A DNA stretch of 64,000 bases from Pinus tabuliformis. Lineage: Eukaryota > Streptophyta > Pinopsida > Pinales > Pinaceae. The position numbers and the translations under genes were made by a program. Positions 1 through 12,385 of this stretch are shown here, piece by piece. The stretch is from NCBI GenBank assembly GCA_031772625.1, contig CM062820.1:1076881369-1076945368 (forward strand), read 5' to 3'. The notes below the pieces were generated by a model that searched no databases, was not told the origin of the DNA, and was given only the letters and a program-made list of their open reading frames with translations. How positions within the stretch are numbered: the stretch's first letter is position 1; every line of letters starts with the position of its first letter.

Positions 1-3000
1 GTTTAAGTTTGAACAGGTACTCAAGATCAATTTTGATTTTTACCCTTTTTTTAATTACATCATCCTATATCAATCATATCCCCTACGTTTTTGGAAGTTT
101 TGGGTAAAGGAAGCAATTGACATAGTAACGCAGCATAGTCGTTGCACTACTATCAAAAGCATTAAGTTTTAGTAGAAGATCGGTGTTTTTTGTGTTGTTT
201 CTTATGAATGGAGGCTCAAGGAGGTTTTTAAGAATTCCAGTATCATTAGCAAATCATGTTTATCAACCATATACCCCAAAATTCAGTAAAATATAGGTAG
301 GTTTAAATTTGTTGAGCTTTTGTTGTAGATGATGATTTTGATGGGTGGAAGTATACAATTTAGATAGGTGTTTTCCAATGGGTGTATGATGATTTAGGAG
401 TTTTGTTTTACTTGTTGGGCACATCAAGAAGTACAGGGCATGATCGGAATCTTGCAAACGATCAACTCGTTGCGCGTTCTGTTGCATTTTTGTTGAAGAA
501 GGGAGTAGCACAACGAATGCACTGTGCTTCCACACAGTCAACACTTTGACCATGAAATTTGTATCTAAACTTCATGTAATTGACTCTCATGGTCATGGTA
601 AATGTCTTGAGGTGTTTTGGAGGTTTGAAATTGGTTTTTATGTATGTATTTAATGTATTTTGTTTAAGAATTTCTTAGTCAAAACAGTTTCCTAGTTTTT
701 AAAGAGTAGTTCTATATTCGTTGTTGAAGGCGAAAACTGAATCTTTTTGGGAAATTTTGTTCCTAAAGGAAGAAAATAATTGTTTGTTATCTATATATGA
801 TGTATTTTTTACTAAGAAAAGGGTTGGTCAGGGTTAGAGAAAGAAGACACTGTGCATTGTATATATTCATTAAAGTTTCAGTGAATGATGAAGGCTTAAG
901 TCAACTTTTACAGGGATTCATGTGTCAATTTCTTATGGTGATGTTTTCTCCCGTGTATGTGAATTTTCTCTCTTGTTATAATCATGCTTGATTTGTTATG
1001 TCTTCATGTTTAGTTAAGCTAGGATTTATTTCAGAATTCACTGTGCTCTGTTATAGCTTACTAAACATTTAATGTTTTTCTTCCATTGTGACATCTAGAA
1101 TTCATCCTCAGTTAGATGCTTTAGATGTTATCAATTCCACTACTCCTCTGCTCACCATCTCTACAATGAAATTTGACAAAAAACACCATAAGGATTTCCT
1201 ACCTTTCCCTTGTCTAAGGTTTCCTCATTTTCCCCATCATATCACTGAAAATCATTAACTCCATATGACTCCATGCCCAATGGATTTTCCCTCTTCCCTA
1301 CCATCAAACTGTTAAATCTATTCCTCTATGATATTAATACCTAGCCTAAGACCTAAGTGACTGAAGAATCATATAGAGAGATCCCTCTCTGAAACTATAA
1401 GGGTTAGATTCCAGTTTTAAAGTGGTTTGTGGTTACCTTTGGGTTCCTCTCCTCAACTTGGAGGAATTGCGAAGTGCTAACACAGTAGTTCTAGTTTGAT
1501 TTTCGAAATTAAAGGGACAGTTTAGGGCCTAGCCTACAATATAAAATTTTAGAAAGTAAGGTCTGGACCATTCTCCAACATCCTCAATTCCTTGTTTGTA
1601 GTATACTCACAATTTTAATTCAAATATATAACTTCCTTCTTGAAATTTGAATTTTTACATAACCATTCTCCATGTCTACAACTTTCTACTTTAGGTCCAC
1701 AAATTTCAAATTCTAATGTACAATATTCATCAACCAATTTTTTGGAATTTTAACTTCCAATAAACTATTCAACATGTTGAAGTAAGTACACTTCCATTTC
1801 TAACATAGTTTAGGGTTTTTTGGTCAAATTTAGGGTCAACATCTAAAGATAAGTCACACATTTTGGTAAGGGGATTGAGTTACAAAAACCTTGATTGAGC
1901 AGAGAGTGTATCTTTGATAAGGTTTTTGGTTAATGCATCACTTAATTGAGGCTTTAATAGACACTAGAATTAGGGTTTTCAATTCACAAAAAGTAAAAGC
2001 AATAAATTATTCAAGTTTTAAAAAAATCTCAATTAAGTATTTATAAACACTCGATCAAGCATTTGCAAGCCCTTAGTTGAGAGTTTAAGCTCAAGTTAGG
2101 ATTTAAAAGTAAATGCTCTTTGCAAAAAAAATCGGTAGACGAAACCTCTAAAAGGTCAAAACCTTTCAATCTTCCATATTTAGTGGAGGAATTGATACCA
2201 ATGAATTCATTATTCAATCCTCATTCCATTGCCATGGAATTTCCCTATTTTCATTTTCATAACAGATTTTTCAATATATTTTTCTAAAACTCATATTTCC
2301 TATGGAAAAAACCCATGAAATAAAAAATGATAAGGTCCCATGCTATTAACAATAAGGGGAGGCCAAGTTTTGAAGAATTATGCCAAAGGAAACTATGTTA
2401 GGAAAGTAAATTACTAATCAAGGACATTGTGCTAGGTAGGTGAAATGTTGAGCAAAGGAACTATGCAAAGAAAATCATGTGATGGAACCAAACACATTGT
2501 GCAAGAACTTGAAAATTTGTAATTGTTGAGTGTATAATTTTGTAATTGACCTATGGTCTGATTAGTGTGGTCCCGAAAGGGAGAAACTTGTAAAAGGATT
2601 TAAATAGAGATATTGAAGAGAAGTTAGAAATAATAATAGAGAATAGTATAAAATCTTTGAGGTGTCCTTGTAAAGCTCTACAATTCTATAATGAAGAGTG
2701 TATATGACAATTTTCCTTCTAAAGATATGGTTTCTATGATGAATGAATGAAATATATATCTATATTTGGTTTCTACAAGTCTTCTGCATTATAACAAATG
2801 TGTTCTTTAAGTATTTAGTATAACCATTATGGATATTTAAGGATTATTTATTTGAACATTTGAGATGTGAATAATGTGTTGTTATGGCGAAATGACTCGG
2901 CCCTGAATAAGATCTCTAGCTAAAGGCTCTAAAATTATTATAAGCATCTCTAGTGGGACCTTCTCCAACCATTGGAGATTAAAAATGTTTATGCTTACAG

Positions 3001-3157
3001 GGTATTTATTGGCCAAGGAGTTCAAGGCTTGGGACTAAACCCCATGCCAACACATTTATTGATGAATTCCCCTATGAATTTTCAAAGGACACATGGGATT
3101 TTCTCAAACCATACCTATTTTAAGTTTATCAAGGAGCTCTAAGGACAAGTTTCTCAG
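1..3157. other. Unrecognised AT-rich DNA
   Basis: I see no domain, RNA gene or structural repeat here. The longest open stretches (96 and 64 codons, near 263-553 and 797-991) have no family resemblance, no good context and compositions expected of random AT-rich DNA, so I do not call them genes. It may contain very old transposon debris. Confidence 0.6.
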
Positions 3158-4290
3158 GATTAGAGATTAACAAGAGGTTGATCAATTTCATTCTCATGTT
3201 TGGGGACTCTAAATTTTTCCCAAGTTAGAGGCCCATCACCTCACTCAACACATCCTATAAAAACTTCTCCAAAGATATAACCTTGCATATCAAGCATATT
3301 CTTTGCAAATTAATTTGTCTAGAATAAACACTATTTACTCAATAATGATACATCCTCGATAATTTCATTGTTGCATGGAAAGGCATGGAATGCGCTTGGT
3401 CATTTGGTTTGGAAATTTTATTTATCAATATTGAATTTGAGAAATCATGTGACTAAGTGGAATGGCTCTTCATTCTAGTGATGCTCAAAGTCATGGGACT
3501 TGTCTCAAATTCATAATTAGTGTGGAAACCTTCTTTACCATTTCATTGGCTTATTTTTTCATTAACAAAAGAAAATATGAACAAACAGGCTTATTTCAAT
3601 AAATTAGATAAGGATTCCCTTTAGAATCATCATATATGTTGTAGAGGGCTCTTTGTTATCTACTTTTCTATAAAACTCAAACATGAGCTACTTCATAGGA
3701 TTTAACTCTCAAAACTAATGCTAAATACCTTAGGTTTAGATATTAACAAGGGATTGATCAAGTTCATTCTCAAGGTTCGTGAATATGAATTATTCCCAAG
3801 CTAGAGGCCCATCACTCTACTGGACAAGTCTTACTAAATATTATCCACAACTATATCCTTCCATATCAAACATATTCTTTGCAAAATTATTTGTTTAGAA
3901 TTAGAATTATTTATTCAACAAATATATATCCTTGATAATGGCATTGTTGCATGGGAAGGCATGGCATGGGATCTTTCATTTGGTTTGGAAACTTTGTTTA
4001 TCAAGAGTGACTTTGAGAATGTGTATGACTATGTGGAATGTTTCCTCATTCTACTGATGCTAAAAGTCATATGACTTAGTCTCAATTTCATGATTAGTCT
4101 AGAAACCTTCTTTAACATTACATTGAATTGTATGTTCATTAACAAAATAAAATATTAAAAGATGGGCCTACATTAGTAAATTAGATAATGGTTCCCTTCG
4201 GTGTCATTCCTATATGTTTTGGTTTTAGAGGGCCTTCGCTATCTACTTTTCTCTAAATCCAAGCGCGAGGTACTTCATGGTATATGAGAA
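3158..4290. repeat. Tandem duplication of a ~575-bp unit
   Basis: Two adjacent diverged copies, about 3158-3732 and 3733-4290, can be aligned by eye along nearly their whole length. Shared blocks in the same order include 'gaggcccatcac', 'catattctttgcaaa', 'ttcattaacaaaa' and 'atctacttttct'. Identity looks like roughly 75 percent. Neither copy has a sustained reading frame or recognisable domain. It could be a remnant of two related elements in tandem or an old local duplication. Confidence 0.75.
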
Positions 4291-7200
4291 GTCAGCCAAT
4301 TAACATTTCCTAGATGACATTTCCTTAAGAAGTCTTAATGAGAAACCCTTTTGGTTCCATATGGTCAATTGTTTGGATACATTTTGCATGGACTTGAGTT
4401 ATAATATTTAATGGACCAAGAGATAATGCTACAAACATAACCAATGACCTATGCCTAAATTATTAGCCTCGTAAAATTGGACCTGGATACAATTGATCCA
4501 ATCTACTCATAAACATCATCTAATGATCCAATTAATCTTTTTTCTTGGTGCATTTTCATTTATTGCAAACACTAGAACTTATAGTCATGAGAAGTGTAAT
4601 TCCTTTGCATTGTAGTTTCACCTTTCTTTAGTAGTGTGTTAATATAGTTGAAATGTATTGGTAATGAATGCGTCTATTCTAGATCCACATATTTGTAATT
4701 CAAATTTGTGATATATATAAGTTATTTTTTATATCTACATATTTCAACTAGTTATCCATCATTTCCGAGTAAGTAGATTTCCATTATAGCACCTTCTAGA
4801 GTAATTTTGGCTATATTTGGGGGCTTAGGCTATGAATGATACTAACCTGTTTTAATATATTTCAATAGAAATTTATCTAATGAAAACCTTACACCCTACC
4901 AACTTTTAGCCAATGCATCTACTACATTATCAAATCTTGTAACAATTACAATTTTTTAAAAAATTACTTGTAATTAATTGATTTGCCATTGTATTATGAA
5001 ATTTTGTAGTGAATTTTTTTAGTTTTGTATATGGTTGATGAGTATATGTTAGTATATTCCTGAGGATGAACCATGAATCATTGTCTTTTTCTTGTTATGA
5101 AATTTATATCTACTGCAAAATGGTTATTCATTTATTTCATCATGAACAAAGAAAGATATGTATGAGCATTATTAAGTTTTTAAATTTTAATAAACAAATA
5201 AGTCATAGAATCTTCGAATCCATGATTCTTGTATGATCACAAAATTTATTAAATTTCATAAGATAGGTGGTAGAATTTCATAGGTAATAAGGATAACTTG
5301 ACACATCAATATCTCAATCAACCAAGAAGGAATTAAATGAGCATGATAATTCATGTCTCCAGTAGGACACTAGTTCTACCAAATAAGAAGAACGATGTTC
5401 CTAAAAAGTCATTCCTTTAGCAATTTGCTTGCATGATAATTAAATACCATGAATAAACTAAGAATTGTTGGTGGGTAGGAGTTGTGGGGGGAGGGGGGTG
5501 TAACAGTGGGGATGATGTGAGGGGTGTGATTGTGATGAATAATTTGGTAGTCCTAGAATTCCCTAGAAATTTTGTTGTGGAATCCAAGAAATCCCTATTA
5601 TATATGCATTATTTTCATCTCAATTTTGGTTGTATTCTCTCGAGTTAGGTGAATAATTGTTACTTGAAGAGTAGTGTTGTAATCTTCATAATACTTCTAT
5701 TAAAAAAATAACTATTTCAAAGTTGGGTTAGATATAATTGTTGGGGTTCATTAGCTCTCTTTTAGTAAGGGTCCTTTGGAACAGTTTACTAGTGAATACA
5801 CTTGTTTTCTGTAAGATTTTTTATTGCATTTAAATTCATTATTTGTGTATCTTTTGTAATTCTTCATTATGGCATGTTGGCACAGACAAATATGCATTGT
5901 CAAACTAGGGTATATTTCACAAAGCTAAGACCCAATTAGTTTTCTCTTTGTTGGGGTAGAAAGATCCTCCAACATGTTGGTTGTACTACCAATATATGGA
6001 TTTAGCATCAAGTTAATCAAAATATAAATCCTAAATCCAATCCTAATTCTAAAAAAAAAAATTCAAATATAAAACAAAACACTTAGCTAGCATATAAGAA
6101 CAAATAGTGAATTGTTGGGAAAATTGATTGTTTGGTTGGCATTGATGTCAAACTTCAGATGCTAGGGTTTGGATTGTTTATTGTTGTTTTTGAAGGACTA
6201 GTGTGCATTTGTTGACAAGTAACATGATGCATGTGTGTGCCATATGTGTTTGGATTATTTTTCAAGTGAATCATGGTTGTAGGTGATTTGTTGACGTTGA
6301 AAATGTTTAGAATATGAAATCTACACTATGAGGGTTATTTTCCTTGGACTTATGGATTTATAAAGTTTTTATTTTCATGCATACAATATATAAAATGTGG
6401 AAAATAAAGTACATGAAAAAATACAATTACTCACAACCATAATAACATAAGATATGATCTATGAAACCCTTACCGGAGAAAGCCTAACTGGAAAGTGAGG
6501 CTCCTCTACTCTCTCTTTCTTTTAATGGAAATAGACGCAAGTAAGAGGAGTGAAACTATGGCCCATGGACTGAATAGTACACAAAACCCTCTCTATTTTG
6601 TCTATCTCTATTTACTCCTAGCTACTCTACTCATCTATGGAACGAAATTCACTCAAATATAATGGAACCCCTTTTCATCCTAGTGGCATGGTTATAACAC
6701 ATTTCAATAGCCTATTAATGGTTAATTTTGACTCCTTGAACTCTTAATATGAGTTAAAAAATGAACCTTCTAGATTATTCTTCATACTTACCATATGTCT
6801 AGGCTCTTTTCCATGAGTAATAGGGGTTGACATGGCATCCTCTTGTATTATGGTGTTCAATTTTGATAGGTCAAATTTCAAGAGGTGTAACTTTCTCATG
6901 CGAGATCTAATTGAGGCAATTATTGTGTTGTTGGAAAGATATTAATGTGTATATTATGGAATCGAGGTCCATAGTAAGGTTGTGACCATAAAAAATTTCT
7001 ATTTAATGCCTTAAAATGGCTCCTAATTTTTTTTACCTAAAATGTTTGACATTGGGACCACAGGTAAAAATGATCCTACAAGCTAATTCCTACAAATTTT
7101 CCATTCTAAAGGAATCAATATGGATGAAAAATATTATATTGATCCAATCCATATTAGGTGGGTGCCATTTGTTAATTAGTGATAAATTTTCCATGTTTAT

Positions 7201-8014
7201 GAGTTTGTCTTACCACCTACTTCATTTTCCTATAAAATGTAAGTTTCTATGTTGGCCATTTCATGAATTGGTGTACGAATTGGTCCTCTCTTGTGATGAC
7301 CATTTGGAGAAAAGGAACTAAAAAAAGTCTAGAGAGTGTAGAATTCCACCATAATTTATTGGTCTTGTATTTCAATATTTCCTTCATTTGTCTTAATATT
7401 TCGTTTCTTTTCTTCTTTTCCTTGTGTTTTCTTCTTTTCCTCAACCTCATCTTGAGCTTTCTCTATTCTTCTTTACTTTTATGCTTTGGATTTATATTCC
7501 GTTTTAGATTACCCCCCTTTTCTTGTTTTCTGGCTTTAATTTTAGCTTGTGTTCTTGTTTCAATTTTATCCTTTTATATACTAATATATGTGTCGTGATT
7601 ATCCTTATCATCTAATTATTAATTCCATTTCGCTTCTACTTCCTTTTGTCCTTGATATTAACTTCTTTTGTCCTCTTGACTTTATCATCATCTTTAGATT
7701 TAGATTCAATGTTTATGTCTTTGCTTGTTTAGCTTATGTTTTTACCCTTTCCTTGGGATCAAAATTGTATTTGTCCTTTTTGAGTTCTTCTAACATCTTC
7801 TTTTTTTGTTCCTTTCTCTTCTCTTACAGAGTGTTGTAGTCTAGAAGATAGTGCGCATTGGTTACGAGTAGCAAGGACAATAAAACTTACATAATCATAT
7901 GGAACATAATAATAGCATAAGAGACACAAAGTAGCAGAGAACTAGTGAAGAAACACTTGATATTATAGTCTTCTAATGAGCAATTCAAACCATTATATGG
8001 ATGTGCATAAATTC
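4291..8014. other. Unrecognised AT-rich DNA
   Basis: No gene, RNA or element end can be supported. Open frames at 7016-7839 are T-rich and translate to Phe/Leu/Ser-rich low-complexity strings, which is an artefact of composition. The G-run cluster is listed separately. Confidence 0.6.
5486..5524 (+). other. G-run cluster, potential G-quadruplex
   Basis: Four G runs of 6, 6, 4 and 4 bases lie at 5486-5491, 5493-5498, 5508-5511 and 5521-5524, with loops of 1, 9 and 9 bases, in otherwise AT-rich DNA. The pattern fits a relaxed G-quadruplex motif on the plus strand. No gene or promoter is visible next to it, so any role is unknown. Confidence 0.5.
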
Positions 8015-8039
8015 AAACGGTTGTAAATATAGACACATG

Positions 8040-8083
<44 letters not shown>

Positions 8084-8106
8084 TGTGTCTATATTTACAA
8101 CCGTTT
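8015..8106. repeat. 25-bp perfect inverted repeat around (TA)20
   Basis: Left arm 8015-8039 is the exact reverse complement of right arm 8082-8106. Between them lies a (TA)20 microsatellite (8041-8080), itself self-complementary, so the whole 92 bp forms a hairpin or cruciform with one mismatched pair (8040/8081). Perfect arms in an otherwise decayed neighbourhood suggest recent formation. It could be a minimal palindromic element with an expanded TA core or a replication-generated palindrome. Confidence 0.9.
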
Positions 8107-10089
8107 AACTATCAAAACCAACTATCTATCCCCCGCCCTTAATGCTTTCTTCGTCCCGAAGAAGGGAGAAATTTGGAGACTTACAATTTTCTTTTCGAAA
8201 TGTGATACAATAGATAGAAAATAAGCGAGGATAACTATCAAAATATAAGGATGGAACCACTAAGGGAGAAGGCTACCGTGGTGTCATTTCTTGAGATATC
8301 TACCTTGCAATTGTGGTTAGCTAATCCACTAATACTTCCTGACCTCCATCCAATGGCTTTAATATTTAAATTCCTCTTCTTTCTCTTTCTACTAGCGTTA
8401 ATTCTCCTTCTACATCCATTTCTCGTATATTTGATCTATGTTCGGAGATCTAGCACATCTTGAACTTGGCCAATGATTAAACCTTAAAAATTCGTTGTTT
8501 TTATCCCACCTATAAATTTTCTAATCCACGTAGTCGCATTGATTTTATTTTGGATTTTATCTCCTCTGTGTGGTAGACTATTGAGGTTATAGATTGCACT
8601 CACCAAAATAGATAGTGCTTTTTCTAACCAAGGAACGCCATTGTGGTCTTGACTAACAATATACTACGCGACACCTTCCTTCAACCCATGCAAATATGCA
8701 ACTAATGGCGAGCTGATAATGTCCTGGATTCCTATTGCATGTAAGATTTGGGTTTGCTCAATCCATTTGTTATTAAATTTATCCCACTACATGAATTATT
8801 TAGCGTGCTTCTCCCAAAACGGTTCATCAAAACTTAGGATCAGAAATAAACAGACTTGGTAGGTCTGGGATTTCTGAAATCTCAACCACTCTCTAGTGAA
8901 AACTCAACAAAACTAATGGGCAGTGTCATTCGTCTCTTTTTATATAGTTGTTGAATTGAATGTCACATTGATTTCAAACTCAGACTCATTTTTAAGTTGT
9001 CTCGTCACAATGATGCTCATATTTTTCATATCTATCAACTCATGCGAGGCATGTGGCTCAATTAATTTTTTAGATTTGGTGGTTGATTTAGATTTAGGCT
9101 TTAATACGACACCACATGATTTTAAATGTCACTTGATTGTCTGGTTAAAAGAGGCATGATGGTCAAATGTATTTGTTTGATTCGTTTTACTTTTAATTTT
9201 TTTTTCTTTCTTATTTTCCGTTGCTTGAGTCGAGTGACTTCCTATGGTCGATATTACCGATTTTATATATAATCCTTTCAATCGAGTCGGTTGGTTGGTC
9301 GGACCAACTTATGAGTTGAGTTTTATTTCATTTAGTCGAGTTAGTTTCTTTGTGATGATGTTCTTTGAATTTCCTTCATGGTTCTTCTCTCCTTGTCGTG
9401 TCTTGTTGTTTATATATTTCCTCAATTCTTATCCATGCTCCATTTTTTCATATGCTTGTTTCTTAAGTCTAATTATTTCTTTCCTTATTAACCTTTCATT
9501 TCGCTGGTATATCTATTATTTTCTCAAGATTTTATAACTACTTCTAGTAACTTTCTAACTTAGAACTTTTAATTAAATAATTAAATAGAAATATACAATT
9601 ATATATGCAATTGGTTAGCTTATCTTTCCATAATGTGATTTCCAGGCTAACTCATGTGGCTAGTGCCTCATAGATTTTTTCACCAGCCACATGCTAATGC
9701 TTATCAAGAGCTATACTTTTTGAGTCAGACACCATTGGAAAGTGATTTAAATAAGTTCCCTTGTAATATCTTTAATTGTATAGCCCTTGAAGAACCTATA
9801 TATTTGATAACAAAGGGTCTAATCCATGTAATTTCTAATTTTGTAGGGTTTCCCTTCACCCGATTGTCATAAAGAAAAGCTAAGTCTCTAAATTTTAAGT
9901 TCTTGGTCTGCAGATTTTTGTCATGCCATGATTTTTACTAACTCTTACTAACTTGTTGCTAATTAAGTGCATGGAGTATATCTTATTCTAAGCATTAGAG
10001 TTGATGGAATCATTAATTTTTTACTGTTTTATTATATTTTAGGATATTCGACACAATTGTAGCATTTTATATATAATCAAGTAGTACAA
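8107..10089. other. No supported gene
   Basis: The minus strand of about 8500-8900 gives a weak gag-like impression when frames are joined, but I cannot fix a frame or motif and do not call it. The plus-strand ORFs (8251-8463, 8923-9159, 9244-9537, 9654-9872) are low-complexity or without resemblance. Confidence 0.5.
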
Positions 10090-10640
10090 CAACCTCTTAC
10101 TGATAAACCAAATTGAATGGTGTAAAACTATTCAATTGCTTACATGTCATACAATATTCACACAATATAGATGGGATTTTATCGTCCCAATTATCTCTAT
10201 TGAGGTTGCATATCTTTGTAAGTCCTTTATGCAATGTTTTATTGAATGATTCTACAACTTCGTTTACCTATGGGTGGTAAGAAGTTATTTTTCTATAATC
10301 AATCATGAAAGTTTGCATTAATGTTTGAATTGTAGTGTTAATAAAATGAGTGCCCATATCACTAATTATAGGTGGCCGAATTGAGTTACTATATTTTCAT
10401 AAACAAACTTAGCTACTACTTCTTTGGTACATGACTCGACTGGCTCTGCTTCCACCCACTTCGTCAAATACTCCACTGTTATTATATTTTTCTCATTTCC
10501 ATCTAGCTCTTTTGTGAAATGGTTCGACAAAGTTGATTGCCCAGATATCAAAAGGTAGTGTCATGTTAATTGAGTGGAGTGGCATATGATTCATTGCTAA
10601 TGGTCGACCTGATATTTGACATACATCTCATTTTGGACTT
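10090..10640 (-). pseudogene. Element A integrase remnant
   Basis: The frame at 10366-10551 reads 'TVEYLTKWVEAEPVES', matching the integrase core segment that follows the first catalytic Asp in Ty3/gypsy elements. Just upstream on the minus strand a 'CQISGRPLAMNHMPLH'-type segment marks the end of the zinc-binding region. Downstream, at about 10090-10290, an interrupted frame reads 'SYHP*VNEVVESFNKTL' and then 'NRDNWDDKIPSILCEY', which carries the catalytic Glu region (here 'EVVES'). A stop replaces the Gln usually found after YHP. Confidence 0.85.
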
Positions 10641-11039
10641 GTACTTGATAGTCTCGAAATATATTCAACCACCATAATCATGCTTGTAAAATCTTCCTTG
10701 CGGTCATGTCACCTTAATAATGTATGCATGCCACTCCTTTATGGGTTTCATTAATTATAACTTCCCTTTCATGGTCCAATGCACACCATCTGACTATCTC
10801 ATCTAGGCCTAGTTTGTATAATTGACCATTTATTAGCGAAAATGGTGCCACTTTAATTGGTAAGGTATTTTTATTTTCCTCTGTCAGTCCATCAGGTGCT
10901 TTCCCTATGTGTATAAAATGTGTGATTTCTGTAAACTATAAAGGAATTTATTCTACTTTAAACAGGTGAGCATTTGGTATGTCGTCTTCTGGGTATGTTG
11001 ATTCTTCCCCTATTTCTTGTTGGGACATATGATTAAGCC

Positions 11040-11891
11040 CAACATTCTTCTTACCATGTTGGAAAATGAGTTGAAACTCAAATTATTGAAATAATAATAG
11101 CCATCGATAGATCCTTCCTTGATGGACTGGCTTATTAACAAGATATCTTAGTGCTTGGTGATCTGTAAATAATATGAATGGGTTAGCAAGGACATAATGA
11201 TAGAATTTTTTAATGCAAAGATCATGGCGAGTGCTTCTATTTCAGTTTTCAAGTAATTTCTATTAGCCTTATTTAACTTTCAATTGGCATATACATTAGG
11301 ATTGTCGATAGATTCTTTGTCCAACTATGTTAAGACAACCTTGACTGATACAATGGAAGCACTAACATGAACATGCAATTTTTTCGACCAGTTAGGAAAC
11401 TTTAAAATAGGTTCTCGAATAATCTTCTTCTTCAATAATTGGAATGGTTCCTTGAATTTTGTCATCCATACATATGGAACACCCTTCTTCAGTAATTCAT
11501 CGATTGGAAAAGCAATGTCAGAGTAATGCCTTATAACTTTCTTGTAGTATCTTGTGTGCCACAAAAATATTTTGATGTGTTTTTTATCAACTTGAGGCTT
11601 TAAGTCCAAGATTACTTTGATCTTTTCCATATCTACCTTTATTCCTTCCTTGAATACTACACTTTGGATTATTTTCCCAATAAATGGTATGAATTGATAA
11701 CTTACGACCTCCAATGTTGGGATATTTGCTTGTCTTAATAACTTATGACCTCCCAACCTTTTGATAAAATTTTTTTCCAAGTCTTGAGTCAGGTCGAATG
11801 AGTATCCCACCAATGATTTGCTTGAATAATGAAAATTTGCACCAAACTCTACATTCTCCCTTGCTTTCCAATAGATTTGGTCATTTCTCAA
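11040..11891 (-). pseudogene. Element A RT connection and RNase H remnant
   Basis: The 188-codon frame at 11325-11891 contains the motif series characteristic of the Ty3/gypsy RT thumb and connection: 'KEGIKVDMEKIKVI', then 'YYKKVIRHYSDIAFPIDELL', then 'LKKKIIREPILKFPNW' and 'LHVHVSAS'. The last is the start of RNase H, where an Asp is expected in place of the first Ser. Further along, near 11120-11180, the minus strand reads 'TDHQALRYLVNKPVHQGR', the RNase H C-terminal part, in a different frame. The first ~60 residues of the frame do not look like RT palm, so the upstream junction may be a rearrangement. Confidence 0.8.
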
Positions 11892-11900
11892 TGTGATTCA

Positions 11901-12385
11901 CGGAAGAAACCTATTCCTTGAATCTAAGTAGATTATTGGAGTCTCCATTTAGATCAGATGGTAGTAATGATGCCATTTCTTTTCTTTTTCCTTTCTTGGA
12001 TTATATGCACGACTTGTATGGAAAAACATGGTTGGACCTTCTCTCTTGATATTGCTTCAACTTCCCAACATTCTTTCGCTTTAGATTCATAATTCTCAAT
12101 TTTCCATTCATAGATCTCGGTGTCATAATTTTTTCCAATAAAGAGTGGGGAACCAGTCAAGAATTATTTGAATGTGATAGGCTCCACATTGTCTTTATCT
12201 TTGTAACCACCCCTCCCATAGCTACCCACTTTCACCAGATTGTCAGGCTAAACATGTGACAAGGAGTTACTATGATATGATTCAACCTCCTAGATCACCT
12301 TAAGGAAGTGGAATTGAAAAACCCAAACTTTACTTACCTCACTCGGGTGCTATAGAACCCCCAAGAGCTAAACCACCCTTCTAGG
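11901..12385. other. Spacer between elements A and B
   Basis: It holds a 68-codon minus frame (11954-12160), rich in Lys/Glu, that I do not recognise. It could be displaced upstream coding sequence of element A, but no motif supports this. Confidence 0.4.

Larger units (their letters stand above)
10090..11900 (-). mobile_element. Element A: decayed Ty3/gypsy pol fragment
   Basis: On the minus strand, reading from high to low coordinates, the domains appear in the order RT C-terminal/connection, RNase H, integrase zinc region, integrase core and integrase C-terminal part. This is the normal Ty3/gypsy pol order. The upstream RT palm with the YxDD box, the protease and gag are not visible, and no LTR, PBS or polypurine tract was found. 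Multiple stops and frameshifts make it a dead relic. It is unrelated in sequence to element C. Confidence 0.85.

Noticed and set aside
6113-6200. TGTTGGGAAAATTG as a possible LTR start
   Set aside because: No partner copy, PBS or polypurine tract found.
7016-7839. Several overlapping ORFs of 67-111 codons on both strands
   Set aside because: T-rich DNA gives Phe/Leu/Ser-rich low-complexity translations; no domain, promoter or conservation signal.
8500-8900. Possible minus-strand gag-like remnant
   Set aside because: Weak impression after joining frames; no fixed motif or neighbouring element parts.
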